From NCBI GenBank assembly GCA_000335735.1, contig AMYY01000002.1, positions 62,001 through 126,000 on the forward strand: DNA of 64,000 bases, given 5' to 3'. This document shows, one piece after another, positions 53,359 to 62,383 of the stretch. A program made the position numbers and the translations under genes. The notes beneath the pieces are model-generated. The model worked only from the letters and a program-made list of their open reading frames with translations. It was not told the DNA's origin and searched no databases. This DNA is from an alpha proteobacterium L41A (lineage in GTDB: Bacteria; Pseudomonadota; Alphaproteobacteria; Caulobacterales; Caulobacteraceae). Each line of letters opens with the position of its first letter. Positions within the stretch are counted from its first letter, which is position 1.

Positions 53359-55734
53359 TCAGAACCGCGCCGTCAGGGCCAGGCGGGCGGTGAGCGGTCG
53401 TTGCGGCGTGCTGATGTCGCCCGTGGCGTAGAAGGGATTGCCGAAGGTGAAGGTGTCGTCGCTGCGGTTGAACAGATTGTCCGCCGACGCCCTGATCGTC
53501 CAGCGATCGATCTCGACGCCGACGCCCAGCGAACTGGTCAGATAGCCGGCCGAGGCGCCTGTGGAGGTCGGCGATAGGGCGATATCGGTCGGGCCGACAT
53601 AGCCCAGGCGAAGCTCCGAACGCACCGTCGCATGCGCCAGATGCGCCTCATGCACGACGCCGCCCTGCACGCTGAAATCGGCGACCGCCGGCAGGCGCGT
53701 GTCGGTCCCGAGCGCGAAACCGGGGTTGGGTCGGGTCAGTTCGGGATCATTGACGACGGCGTGCGCATCCAGCGTCCACGGGCCGTCGCGCCATTCGACC
53801 TCGCCCTCGATCCCGCGATTGCGGCCGTCGCCCAGATTGGCGGTGAATGGCAGACCCCGGGCGTCGAACCGGTCCGACTGGATGTTGCGCCAATCGGCGA
53901 CGAAGACCGCACTTCGCCCCCGCAGTCGCCCTTCGAACAGGGTGAAGCGCGCCCCCGCCTCGCCGGCGACGATCTCGTCCGGCTTCACGCGTCGCGCGGG
54001 CTGCTGATCGCCGCCTGGCACGGCGCCGGCGTTGAAGCCCGGCCCGCGATAACCCTCTGTCGCCAGGGCGTAGAAGACGAAGGGACCGCGATCGTATTCG
54101 ATCACCAGACGCGGAGTGATATCGACCAGAGCGTCTTCTCCAGAAACCTCCGTCGGATCGCCGTCGGTTTCGCTGCGATGCTCGACCCCGATGCGGAACA
54201 GGCGCGCGCCGGCCGTGATCTTCAGGCGGTCGTTCAGCGCATAGGCGGCGTCGCCGAACAGAGCCGCCTCGTCCACATGGTCGCGCCTGTGCTGTCGATA
54301 GACCCGCGGCCCGCCCTGACCGTCGGAGATCGCAACGGTGCGGGTGTGGGTGTATTCCGAGAAGAACAGCCCGGCGCTCCACTTCAGCCGTGCGCCGAAG
54401 TCGCCGTTCAACCGCACCTCATGCACCGCAGCCGACAGGTCGTCGGCCTGGTCCAGCGCCGCTGTTCCCGTAAGCCCGAACAGTCCGGCCGCAGGCGTCG
54501 CATCGTAGCGCGCATCGAGGCCGTGCGACTGAACGCTGGATGAGGCCCGCAGCCGCGCCCACCCCAGATCCCCGTCCACCGAGGCCCAGACGCCGTCGAA
54601 ATCGTTGCGGCTGGGCTCCAGCAGGCTGCGACGACGCGCATAGGGGTCGTCGGCGCCCAGGTTGGCGTACTGGCTGTCGTTGACGTCGATGGTCTGGGCC
54701 AGGAAACCCGCCTTCAAGGTCCAGCCGGGGTTCAGGCGCAGCAGCGCCGCCGCCCTCAGCCCCTGCCGATGCATGCCGCCGGTATTGCTCAGTCCGAGGG
54801 CCTCGTCATCGATGTAGCCCCCGACCGTCTCGTCATAGCCGACGACGCGGACCGCCAGGCGATCGCGAAGGATCGGGGCGTTTATCATCAGCTCGACGCC
54901 GTCGCCCGGCGCGCCTCCGGCCGTGAGCCCCCCCTCCGCCGTCACGCGTCCGTAGACGCCGTCCAGTTCCGGCGCGCGACTGACCATCTGAACGACGCCG
55001 CCCATCGAACCGGCGCCGTACAGCGCCCCCTGCGGCCCGCGCAGAACCTCGACCCGTTCGATGTCGGCCAGACGCAACGCCGGATCGGGCGCGTCGTAGG
55101 TCAGGCGCACATCGTCGAGATATAGCCCGATCAGGCTTTGCGCCTGTCCCGCAACGGGTCCGTCCGCCAGGCCGCGAATGAAGAGCTTGTCGCGTCCCGG
55201 CCCCAGGTTTGTGACGGTCAGGCCGGAGACGCGGGCGGCGACGCCGTCTAGGTCGCTGACCCCGGCCCGTTCCAGCGTCACCCCGTCCAGCGACGACAGG
55301 CCATAGGGCGCACGCGACAGCAGCAGATTGTCCGTGCGTGACGCCGTCACCACGACTTCATCCAGGGTCGTCGGGGTGACGGGCGTGGGCGGCGCTGCGA
55401 TCGTTCGCGCGACGACAGGCGGCGAGGCGGCGACCCGCACGATCCTGTAGGCGCCGTCGCCGACGCGGGTCGCAACGCAGTGTGTGCCCAGCATCAGCCT
55501 CGACAGGGCCACATCGACAGAAAGCCTCCCCCTCACCCCGCGCGTGGGGCCGCATCGATCGGTTCCGGCGGCGTCGATGCTGACGCCCGCCTGCAGGCCG
55601 AAGTCGAGAACGGCGCTCCGCAACGGCTGAGGCGAGACCGACACCTGAAGCGCGGAACGGCCTTGGGCCATGCTGATCGACGGCGTGGTCACACCGCAAA
55701 CGACGACCAGGGCGCAGAGGAAGGCTCGTACCAA
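53359..55734 (-). CDS. TonB-dependent receptor with N-terminal STN signalling domain
   Basis: 791 aa. Signal peptide to about residue 24. An STN domain at about 30-100 (LRSAVLDFGLQAGVSIDAAG) is the part that talks to FecR. A plug domain follows: EVVVTASRTDNLLL as TonB box region, VLRGPQGALYGAGSMGGVVQ. The beta-barrel ends in ALTARF. It belongs to the FecA-like transducers. The ligand cannot be read; a ferric siderophore or another iron complex is usual. Last gene of the sigma-FecR-receptor set, 21 bp after FecR. Confidence 0.92.
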   Translation of the reverse strand: MVRAFLCALVVVCGVTTPSISMAQGRSALQVSVSPQPLRSAVLDFGLQAGVSIDAAGTDRCGPTRGVRGRLSVDVALSRLMLGTHCVATRVGDGAYRIVRVAASPPVVARTIAAPPTPVTPTTLDEVVVTASRTDNLLLSRAPYGLSSLDGVTLERAGVSDLDGVAARVSGLTVTNLGPGRDKLFIRGLADGPVAGQAQSLIGLYLDDVRLTYDAPDPALRLADIERVEVLRGPQGALYGAGSMGGVVQMVSRAPELDGVYGRVTAEGGLTAGGAPGDGVELMINAPILRDRLAVRVVGYDETVGGYIDDEALGLSNTGGMHRQGLRAAALLRLNPGWTLKAGFLAQTIDVNDSQYANLGADDPYARRRSLLEPSRNDFDGVWASVDGDLGWARLRASSSVQSHGLDARYDATPAAGLFGLTGTAALDQADDLSAAVHEVRLNGDFGARLKWSAGLFFSEYTHTRTVAISDGQGGPRVYRQHRRDHVDEAALFGDAAYALNDRLKITAGARLFRIGVEHRSETDGDPTEVSGEDALVDITPRLVIEYDRGPFVFYALATEGYRGPGFNAGAVPGGDQQPARRVKPDEIVAGEAGARFTLFEGRLRGRSAVFVADWRNIQSDRFDARGLPFTANLGDGRNRGIEGEVEWRDGPWTLDAHAVVNDPELTRPNPGFALGTDTRLPAVADFSVQGGVVHEAHLAHATVRSELRLGYVGPTDIALSPTSTGASAGYLTSSLGVGVEIDRWTIRASADNLFNRSDDTFTFGNPFYATGDISTPQRPLTARLALTARF

Positions 55735-55755
55735 AAGGCGAAGTCCGAAGCAGGT

Positions 55756-56727
55756 TCAGCGCCGTTCTAGACGAACCCCTTGCGGCCCGCGAGTGGCCTT
55801 GATCGGCAGGAACCGTTCCAGCCGGCCGATCACAGCCGCTTCGTCATCAAGCACCAGCGTGCCGGAGAAGCGCAGGTTCGCCGCGTTCGGCGCCACAGAA
55901 ACCGGCGTGGCGAAGGCGCGGCTGAGGTCGGCGGCGATCTCCCGCAGCGGCCGATCGTCATAGGCCCGTCGACCCTGGGTCCAGGCGGCGGCGGTGCGGA
56001 CATCGACGGGGGCCACGGTCATCCGGTCGTCGGCGTCGTCGCGCTCGACCGACTGACCGACCGTCAGACGCACACGGCGCGCGGGCTGGTTCAGGTCGCT
56101 GACCTCGACCACGCCCCGCAGCACCGCCACCTGGGTGTCATCGGCGGATCTGCGGATGTTGAAGGCCGTGCCGACCACGCGCACCTGGCTTTCGCCGACA
56201 TCGATCAGGAAGGGTCGGCCGGCGTCATGCGCCACGTCGAAGGTCGCCTCGGCCTGATCCATGTGCACCAGGCGCCGTCCCCGCTCCATCTTCACCGACA
56301 GGGTCGAGCCGCCGTTGATCTGAAGCCGCGATCCGTCGTCCAGCGTCACCGTCCGCGTTTCGCCGGGCGCGGTGCTGTAGACCACGGTCGGTGCGGTTTG
56401 CAGCATCGGACCCAGGAAGATCGCCGCAGCGAGTGCCGCAGCCATCGCCGGGACCGCCACCATCCATCGCCGCCCCAGTCCCTTACGCCGCTGGCGGTGC
56501 GCCGACAGGTCGATGACCGACGCCGGCTGAACGTCGGACAGGTGGCCCGACGCCGCCCACAGCCCCTCGGCCTCGTCGAAGGCGCGCCGATGAGTCGGGT
56601 CTTGATCGAGCCAGGCCGTCGCCGCGTCGATGTCCGCAATCGTCACGTCATCGGCGCGCAGACGCACGACCCAGGCGGCGGCCTGGGCGGCGATCTCCTC
56701 GTCCTTGATGACGTCGTCCTGGGTCAT
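55756..56727 (-). CDS. FecR family anti-sigma / signal-transducing protein
   Basis: 323 aa. N-terminal DUF4880-like segment AQAAAWVVRLRADDVTIADI, one transmembrane helix at about residues 87-107 (MVAVPAMAAALAAAIFLGPM), then the periplasmic FecR domain: TVTLDDGSRLQINGGSTLSV, VDVGESQVRVVGTAFNIRRS-type sequence, and a secretin/STN-like C-terminal part with SGTLVLDDEAAVIGRLERFL. It relays receptor occupancy to the sigma factor encoded upstream. Gap of 85 bp to that gene. Confidence 0.92.
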   Translation of the reverse strand: MTQDDVIKDEEIAAQAAAWVVRLRADDVTIADIDAATAWLDQDPTHRRAFDEAEGLWAASGHLSDVQPASVIDLSAHRQRRKGLGRRWMVAVPAMAAALAAAIFLGPMLQTAPTVVYSTAPGETRTVTLDDGSRLQINGGSTLSVKMERGRRLVHMDQAEATFDVAHDAGRPFLIDVGESQVRVVGTAFNIRRSADDTQVAVLRGVVEVSDLNQPARRVRLTVGQSVERDDADDRMTVAPVDVRTAAAWTQGRRAYDDRPLREIAADLSRAFATPVSVAPNAANLRFSGTLVLDDEAAVIGRLERFLPIKATRGPQGVRLERR

Positions 56728-56812
56728 GATCCGGTCCGGGCCCGAGCGGGCTTTGGGGGAGAGACGACGCGGTCGCGCCGCATCCTCAATGAAAAATGGC
56801 GAAATCCGGTCG

Positions 56813-57376
56813 TCATGGCCAACCGACCCGCAGCAGCAGTTCCTTCAGCGAGGCGGAAACGTATTTCTCGACCGCGCTGCGCGAGACGCCCATCCGTTCG
56901 GCGACCTCGGCTTGGCTGAGCCCGGCCATCTTGTGCAGACGGAAGGCCTCTGCGGCCTTGGGCGGCATCCGATCAATCACGGCGACCACTTTTTCGAGCT
57001 TGAGCCGCGCCCAGACAGCGTCCTCGGCCGACGGCGCATCCTGGACTTCGGCCGCATCGTCGATAGCGGAAGCGCGCCGCCATTCCAGATCGCGCGCGCC
57101 CGCACGACGCTGCGCCTTGGACGCATCCAGGGCCAGATTGGCGGCGATGCGATAGAGGAAGGCCTCCGGGTGGCGAACCTCGGCGGCGGCCTCCTCGGTC
57201 ATGGATTGCAGCCGCACCCAGACATCCTGCGTCAGATCTTCGGCCGCAGCCGATGATCCCGTGCGCGCCGTCAGAAAGCGCACCAAGGCCGGGCGGCTGT
57301 CCAGCCACGCGTCCGCCAGGGCTTGCCGCGCCGGTCGGCTCGGGTCGTGCTGGGGGGGACCGGGAGAGGCGTTCAC
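56813..57376 (-). CDS. FecI-type ECF sigma factor
   Basis: About 187 aa from GTG 57376; the start is uncertain because the frame is open to 57508. Region 2: AAAEDLTQDVWVRLQSM and FLYRIAANLALDASKAQRR. Region 4: HKMAGLSQAEVAERMGVSRS, then AVEKYVSASLKELLLRVGW. The final AVEKYV form is typical of FecI-like iron-regulated sigma factors. It heads the FecI-FecR-TonB operon and is divergent from the T_hemolysin operon across about 120 bp. Confidence 0.85.
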   Translation of the reverse strand: MNASPGPPQHDPSRPARQALADAWLDSRPALVRFLTARTGSSAAAEDLTQDVWVRLQSMTEEAAAEVRHPEAFLYRIAANLALDASKAQRRAGARDLEWRRASAIDDAAEVQDAPSAEDAVWARLKLEKVVAVIDRMPPKAAEAFRLHKMAGLSQAEVAERMGVSRSAVEKYVSASLKELLLRVGWP

Positions 57377-57498
57377 CACCCCATCGTGGGTTGCCGCGCC
57401 CTCTGCGGCAACCGCGATTGCGACGGCGAAAGATTTTTTTGTGGGGGTCGCCGCACCGCGTCGTCTCTGGCCCGAAGTCCCCCTGGCCCGAGGCCCGC

Positions 57499-58185
57499 AT
57501 GTTTCCACTCCGCCTGCCCGAAGACGCCGATCCGGTTCGCCCGCGCGCGCGCCGCACGCTGTCGTCGCGCATCATCCGGTTCGACGATCCGTGCCGAGGC
57601 GAACGTCGCCGCGTGGAGCAGTTCATCGAGGCGGCCTATGCCGAGGCCTATGGCGGCCAGATCCAGGCCCATTTCCCGACCCTGATGAGCGTTCAGGACG
57701 AGGCGGGCGTCATCTACGCCGCCGTCGGCTTCCGGCACGCCGCCGAGGCGCCTCTGTATCTGGAGCAGTATCTGGACGGTTCCGTCGAGACCGTGCTGAG
57801 CCAGGCCATCGGCGCCGTCATCGACCGCGCGCAGGTGGTCGAGATCGGCAGCCTGGCTTCCAGCGGACAGGGCGCGACCGTCTTCCTGTTCGCCGCCATG
57901 GCCCATCATCTGCAGTCCGAAGGTCTGAGATTCGCCGTCGCCACCGCGACTGACGAACTGCGCCGCATCTTCCACAAGGCCGGTCTGGGCGCCCTTCAAC
58001 TCGCGCGCGCTGATCCACGCCGTCTCGACGACGGCGGCGGCAGCTGGGGCGCCTACTATCAGACCGATCCGGTGGTGCTGGCCGGCTCGATCGACGCGGC
58101 GACCGCGCCGCTGGATCACTTCTCTGAAACGGCGCCGGTCGGACGGGCCGTCCGCACCCGCCTGCACTATGAGGATCGCTCATGA
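57499..58185 (+). CDS. Thermostable-hemolysin family protein (acyltransferase-like, not an evident toxin)
   Basis: 228 aa from ATG 57499. It matches the T_hemolysin family: AYAEAYGGQIQAHFPTLMSV, AAEAPLYLEQYLDG, VVEIGSLASSGQGATVFLFA, and a WGAYYQTDPVVLAGSI end. The fold looks like a GNAT or autoinducer-synthase type protein, so the family name is probably misleading. There is no signal peptide. It is the first gene of a six-gene operon and its stop overlaps the start of an AMP-binding enzyme (ATGA, 58182-58185). This context suggests use of an acyl substrate. Confidence 0.82.
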   Translation: MFPLRLPEDADPVRPRARRTLSSRIIRFDDPCRGERRRVEQFIEAAYAEAYGGQIQAHFPTLMSVQDEAGVIYAAVGFRHAAEAPLYLEQYLDGSVETVLSQAIGAVIDRAQVVEIGSLASSGQGATVFLFAAMAHHLQSEGLRFAVATATDELRRIFHKAGLGALQLARADPRRLDDGGGSWGAYYQTDPVVLAGSIDAATAPLDHFSETAPVGRAVRTRLHYEDRS

Positions 58186-59606
58186 GCGCCGTTCTGGACG
58201 CCCTGTCGCGTCGCGCCCGCTCCACGCCCGATGATGTGGTGATTCAGTGGGCCGAGGGTTCGCTGACCTCGGCCGAACTGCTGGCGCAGGTCGGTCAGCT
58301 GGCGACCGCCCTGGCCGACGACCGGTCTCCGGTCGGGGTCCTGCTCGACAACGGGCCGGCCTGGGTCGTCGTCGATCTGGCGTTGATCCTCGCTCAGCGA
58401 CCAAGCGTACCGATCCCGCCCTTCTTCACGGCCGCTCAACGCGATCATGCCCTGGCCGACGCCGGCGTGGGGCTGCTGATCACGCCGGGCGGGCCGGGCG
58501 AGCTGATGGTGGGCGGCGCGCCCATCCGGTTGACGCCGACAGGGCTGGCGGTGCGCGATCTGCATCCCGGCACGGCCAAGATCACCTACACCTCCGGCTC
58601 GACCGGCGCGCCCAAAGGCGTCTGCCTGTCTCAGGATCAGATGGAGGCGGTCGCCGCCTCTCTGGTTCAGGTCCTGGGCCGGGACCGCGCCGGGCTGCAT
58701 CTGCCGGTGCTGCCGCTGGCGGTGCTGCTGGAGAATGTCGCCGGCCTCCATGCGACGCTTCTGGCCGGCGGCCGCTATCACGCCGCCAGCCTGGCCGAGG
58801 CCGGGATGGGCGAGGCCTTCCGCCCCGACTTTGCGCGCCTGCTGACCACCATCGTCCAGACCGGGGCCACGACCCTGATCCTGGTTCCCGAACTCCTGCG
58901 CCGCCTGATCGCCGCCCAAGGCGCGATGCGGCTGCATCATCGGCTGGAGATGATCGCGGTCGGCGGCGCCCGCGTTTCCCCGGCCCTGCTGGAGGCCGCC
59001 GCCAACGCCGGCCTGCCTGTGGTCGAGGGCTATGGCCTCAGTGAATGCGCCTCGGTCGTGGCGCTCAACAGTCCGGACGACGCCCGCCCCGGCACGGTCG
59101 GCCAGCCCCTGCCTCACCTTGATGTCGATCTGGCCGACGACGGCGAAATCCTGGTCTCGCCCCATCCCTTCCTCGGCTATGTCGGCCAGGCGCCCGCGCC
59201 GGAGCGTCTGCACACAGGCGACATCGGCCGCTTCGACGCCGATGGACGGCTCAGCATCGAAGGTCGCAAGGCCAACACCCTGATCACCGCCTTCGGCCGC
59301 AACGTCGCGCCTGAATGGGTCGAGAGCGAACTTCTGGCCGAGTCCCAGATCCTTCAGGCCATGGCGATGGGCGAGGCGCAGGCGGCGTTGTCGGCCCTGA
59401 TCGTGGCGACGCCCGGTGCCGAACTGGCCCAGATCGAGGCCGCCGTCGCGCGCGCCAACGCCCGCCTGCCCGACTACGCCCGCATCGGCGACTGGCGTCT
59501 GGTGCCGCCCTTCGATCCCGCCGCCGGTCAGGTCACGGCCAACGGTCGTCCGCGTCGCGAGCCCCTGCTGCGCACCTACGCCCCCTCCCCCTCGCAAGCC
59601 GCCTGA
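58182..59606 (+). CDS. AMP-binding acyl-activating enzyme with altered A10 motif
   Basis: 474 aa, shorter than typical acyl-CoA ligases. Motifs: ITYTSGSTGAPKGVCLS (A3 P-loop), VEGYGLSECASV (A5), LHTGDIGRFDADGRLSIEGR (A7/A8) and ITAFGRNVAPEWVESEL. The C-terminal A10 region reads QVTANGRPRREPLL, with Arg where the adenylation lysine is expected. It probably still binds ATP and an acyl group. No carrier-protein domain is fused. Coupled to the T_hemolysin gene by ATGA and followed after 8 bp by the diiron gene. Confidence 0.87.
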   Translation: MSAVLDALSRRARSTPDDVVIQWAEGSLTSAELLAQVGQLATALADDRSPVGVLLDNGPAWVVVDLALILAQRPSVPIPPFFTAAQRDHALADAGVGLLITPGGPGELMVGGAPIRLTPTGLAVRDLHPGTAKITYTSGSTGAPKGVCLSQDQMEAVAASLVQVLGRDRAGLHLPVLPLAVLLENVAGLHATLLAGGRYHAASLAEAGMGEAFRPDFARLLTTIVQTGATTLILVPELLRRLIAAQGAMRLHHRLEMIAVGGARVSPALLEAAANAGLPVVEGYGLSECASVVALNSPDDARPGTVGQPLPHLDVDLADDGEILVSPHPFLGYVGQAPAPERLHTGDIGRFDADGRLSIEGRKANTLITAFGRNVAPEWVESELLAESQILQAMAMGEAQAALSALIVATPGAELAQIEAAVARANARLPDYARIGDWRLVPPFDPAAGQVTANGRPRREPLLRTYAPSPSQAA

Positions 59607-59614
59607 GAGTTCGC

Positions 59615-60292
59615 ATGTCGTTTTTTGAAGCCCTGGTCGCCGCGACCGCAACCGAGCGGGCCGCCTTCGCCGCTATCCCGCAAATCAAGGACGGCTTGGC
59701 CGGCCGCATCAGCTGCGAAACCTACGTCGCCTATCTGGCCCAGGCCTATCACCACGTCCGCCACACCGTGCCGCTGATGCAGGCCGCCCGGGCGCGGCTG
59801 GACGATGACCACGCCGTCTTCAAGGCCGCGCTCGACGACTATATCGCCGAGGAAACCGGCCACGAGCAGTGGATTCTGAAAGACATCCGCGCCGCAGGCG
59901 GCGACCCGGATCAGACCGTGCAGGACGGCCCGAACGTCGCGACCGAACTGATGGTGGCCTATGCCTATGACACCATCCAACGCGTTAATCCGATGGCCTT
60001 CTTCGGCATGGTCTATGTGCTGGAAGGCACCAGCATCCAGCTGGCCAGCGTCGGGGCCGAGGCCGTGCAACAGAGCCTCGGCCTGCCGCCCGCCGCCTTC
60101 ACCTATCTGATTTCCCACGGGGCTCTGGACCAGGATCACATCCTTTTCCTCAAGCAACTGCTGGACGGGGTGTCGGACGCCGACGACCGCGCCGCCATCG
60201 TCCACATGGCCAAGGTGATGTTCGGCCTGTTCGGCGGGGTCTTCGCCTCCATCCCCCACATCGCAGCGCGGGAGACGGTCGATGCAGTTTGA
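59615..60292 (+). CDS. Haem-oxygenase-like diiron protein (TenA-like fold)
   Basis: 225 aa. Proposed metal ligands: E35 (SCETYVAYLAQAYHHV), E80 and H83 (AEETGHEQWIL, E-x2-H), E137 (YVLEGTS) and D172/H175 (HGALDQDH). This is the six-residue pattern of HDO enzymes such as UndA, which oxidise or decarboxylate fatty acids, amino acids or related compounds. TenA proper uses Cys and Asp and cuts thiamin precursors; no such Cys is placed here. An acyl-activating enzyme and an SDR flank it, so an acyl substrate is likely. Confidence 0.8.
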   Translation: MSFFEALVAATATERAAFAAIPQIKDGLAGRISCETYVAYLAQAYHHVRHTVPLMQAARARLDDDHAVFKAALDDYIAEETGHEQWILKDIRAAGGDPDQTVQDGPNVATELMVAYAYDTIQRVNPMAFFGMVYVLEGTSIQLASVGAEAVQQSLGLPPAAFTYLISHGALDQDHILFLKQLLDGVSDADDRAAIVHMAKVMFGLFGGVFASIPHIAARETVDAV

Positions 60293-61034
60293 AGATCGCA
60301 ACATCCTGGTCACCGGCGGCTCCGGCGCCTTGGGGCGTCGCGTGGTCGAGCGGATCGAGCGCGAGGGCGGTCGGGTCACGATCGTCGCCCGCGCGCCGGT
60401 AACGGGCCATCACACCCTGGTGGGCGACCTGTCCACTCCGCAGGGCCTCGACAGCGTTGCCGAACAGGCAGGCGGCCGCGCCTGGGACATTCTGATCAAC
60501 ATCGCCGGAATCCAGCATTTCGGCCCGTTGGAGCAGCAGACGCCCGAGCATCTGTTGGCGACCTATATGGTCAATCTGGTCGCGCCGGCGCGTCTGGCCC
60601 AGGCCGTCCTGCCCGGCATGAAGTCGCGCAAACACGGCCAGATCGCCAACGTCGGCTCCATTTTCGGCTCGATCAACTTCGCCCACTTCGCCAGCTATTC
60701 CAGCGCCAAGGCCGGGATGCGGGCGCTCAGCCAATCGTTGCGCCGCGAACTGGCCGGCACAGGGGTCGGCGTCACCTATGTCGCGCCCCGCGCGGTGGCC
60801 ACGCCGTTCAACTCCGCCAAGGTCGATGAATATGCGCGCCTGACCGGCATGGCCATCGACGATCCGGACGCGATCGCCGACCGCATCGTCGCCGCCATCC
60901 GCTCAGATCGCCGCGACGTCTATCTCGGCTTCCCCGAGAGCCTGTTCGTCCGCCTCAACGCTCTGGCGCCCAGCCTGATCGACGGGGCCCTGAAATCCAA
61001 CGACCTGAAAGCCCGCGCCCTGTTCGCCGGCTGA
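60282..61034 (+). CDS. SDR family oxidoreductase of the diiron cluster
   Basis: 250 aa. Nucleotide site NILVTGGSGALGRRVVERIE, NIAGIQHFG (N-x-A-G), and the catalytic YSSAKAGMRAL (Y-x3-K) with the upstream Ser in NVGSIFGS. The C-terminus extends with a helical DAIADRIVAAIRSDRRDVYL segment like the atypical long-chain reductases of the DltE group. Its ATG is inside the end of the diiron gene (11-bp overlap). It may reduce or oxidise the product of the diiron enzyme. Confidence 0.88.
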   Translation: MQFEDRNILVTGGSGALGRRVVERIEREGGRVTIVARAPVTGHHTLVGDLSTPQGLDSVAEQAGGRAWDILINIAGIQHFGPLEQQTPEHLLATYMVNLVAPARLAQAVLPGMKSRKHGQIANVGSIFGSINFAHFASYSSAKAGMRALSQSLRRELAGTGVGVTYVAPRAVATPFNSAKVDEYARLTGMAIDDPDAIADRIVAAIRSDRRDVYLGFPESLFVRLNALAPSLIDGALKSNDLKARALFAG

Positions 61035-61061
61035 ACCACAGAACAAAAGGAGAGAAGCGCT

Positions 61062-61709
61062 ATGAAGACCGCCCTGTTCGCCCTGACCCTGATGGCCGCC
61101 CCCCTGACGGTCGCCTCCGTCGCCCATGCCGATGCCTGCGACGACCGCGCGCGCGGTCTCCAGCAGTCGTGGGACCATGTGAATTTCGAGGTCCCGCAAG
61201 GCGTTCGAATGGCGGAAATGGCGCGGCTGAACACCCAGGCCGACGCCGTCGTGGCCCAATGCCCCAACCGCGCCGAACCTCTGGTCTGGGACGCCATCAT
61301 CACCGCTTCGGAAGCGGGATTGAAGGGCGGAATCGGCGCCTTGGGCCTCGTGCGCGAGGCGCGCACCGAACTGGAACAGGCCGAGCGGATCAATCCGCGA
61401 GCGCTGAACGGCTCGGTCTATGTCAGCCTCGGTTCGCTCTACGCTCAGGTGCCGGGCGCTCCGATCGGCTTCGGCAACCGCCAGCGCGCCCGCGACTACC
61501 TCCAGCGCGGTCTGGCCATGGCGCCCAACGACGTCGACGCCAACTTCTTCATGGGCGATCTGCTGGTGCGTGAGCACGACTGGAACGGCGCCACCCGCTA
61601 TCTGCAAAAGGCCATCGACGCCCCCGCCCGGCCCGGACGCGCCGTCGCGGATCGCGGTCGCAAGGCCGAGGCCCGCGCCCTGCTCCTCCGCGCCCAGCAG
61701 CACCACTGA
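61062..61709 (+). CDS. Exported TPR-like protein of the diiron cluster
   Basis: 215 aa. Signal peptide to about residue 25 (VAHADACDD). Then helical repeats of TPR type (ARTELEQAERINPRALNGSV, ARDYLQRGLAMAPNDVDANF, GATRYLQKAIDAPARPGR) with the NGSVYVSLGSLYAQVPGAPI segment as in TRAP-associated TatT-like proteins. It is probably periplasmic. An AAGGAG site precedes it, 27 bp after the SDR stop. Role in the pathway unclear; perhaps scaffold or export. Confidence 0.78.
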   Translation: MKTALFALTLMAAPLTVASVAHADACDDRARGLQQSWDHVNFEVPQGVRMAEMARLNTQADAVVAQCPNRAEPLVWDAIITASEAGLKGGIGALGLVREARTELEQAERINPRALNGSVYVSLGSLYAQVPGAPIGFGNRQRARDYLQRGLAMAPNDVDANFFMGDLLVREHDWNGATRYLQKAIDAPARPGRAVADRGRKAEARALLLRAQQHH

Positions 61710-61720
61710 ACAGACCTGTC

Positions 61721-62350
61721 ATGAGCCCTGTTCCCCCCGCCCTGTCGCTCGATGTCGTTCAGCGCCGTCGCAAATGGTTCGCCGGCCTGGTTCTTCTGGC
61801 CCTCATCGTCCTGACCGCCAGCGTCCGCTCGGTCGCCGCCCTCGACGGCGAATGGCATGAGGGCGTCGAGGGCCTGGGCCTGGCCGCGATCATCGTCGCC
61901 ATCGTCGGCCGCGCCTGGTGCTCGCTCTACATCGGCGGACGCAAGAAGGCCGAGATCGTCGATCGCGGCCCCTATTCCATCACGCGCAACCCGCTCTATG
62001 TCTTCAGCTTCATCGGCGCCTTCGGCGTCGGCGCCCAGACCGGCAGCGTGACGATTGGCGCGATCTTCGCCGTGGCGACCTTTTTGGTTTTCCTGCGCAC
62101 GGTCGGTCGCGAAGAGGCCTGGCTGGCCGAACATTTCGGCGCGCCCTATGCCGCCTACTGCGCCCGCACGCCGCGCTTCCTGCCCAAGCCCGCTCGCTGG
62201 CGCGACGCTGACGAACTGACCATCCGTCCCGCCTTCTTCGTCCGCACCCTGCGCGACGGCCTGGTTTTCCTCGCCGCCATCCCCGTGATGGAAGGCATCG
62301 AGCACCTGCAGTCATCGGGGTTGATCGGTTTTCCGATCAGCCTGTTCTGA
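61721..62350 (+). CDS. Isoprenylcysteine-carboxyl-methyltransferase-like membrane protein
   Basis: 209 aa, four to five membrane segments. The ICMT/PEMT signature is DRGPYSITRNPLYVFSFIGA (R-G-P-Y-x7-P-L-Y) and the later GREEAWLAEHFGAPYAAYC supplies the SAM-binding Glu. Such bacterial enzymes methylate lipids or small carboxylates at the membrane. It is the last gene of the operon, 11 bp after the TPR gene, and would suit a final methyl-ester or methyl-ether step. Confidence 0.85.
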   Translation: MSPVPPALSLDVVQRRRKWFAGLVLLALIVLTASVRSVAALDGEWHEGVEGLGLAAIIVAIVGRAWCSLYIGGRKKAEIVDRGPYSITRNPLYVFSFIGAFGVGAQTGSVTIGAIFAVATFLVFLRTVGREEAWLAEHFGAPYAAYCARTPRFLPKPARWRDADELTIRPAFFVRTLRDGLVFLAAIPVMEGIEHLQSSGLIGFPISLF

Positions 62351-62383
62351 TCGGCGCTTCGATTGAATCTGATGGATCTAGAA

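Noticed and set aside
57499-58185. A secreted hemolysin toxin
   Set aside because: No signal peptide or pore-forming feature; the fold and the operon fit an acyl-transfer role better than a toxin.
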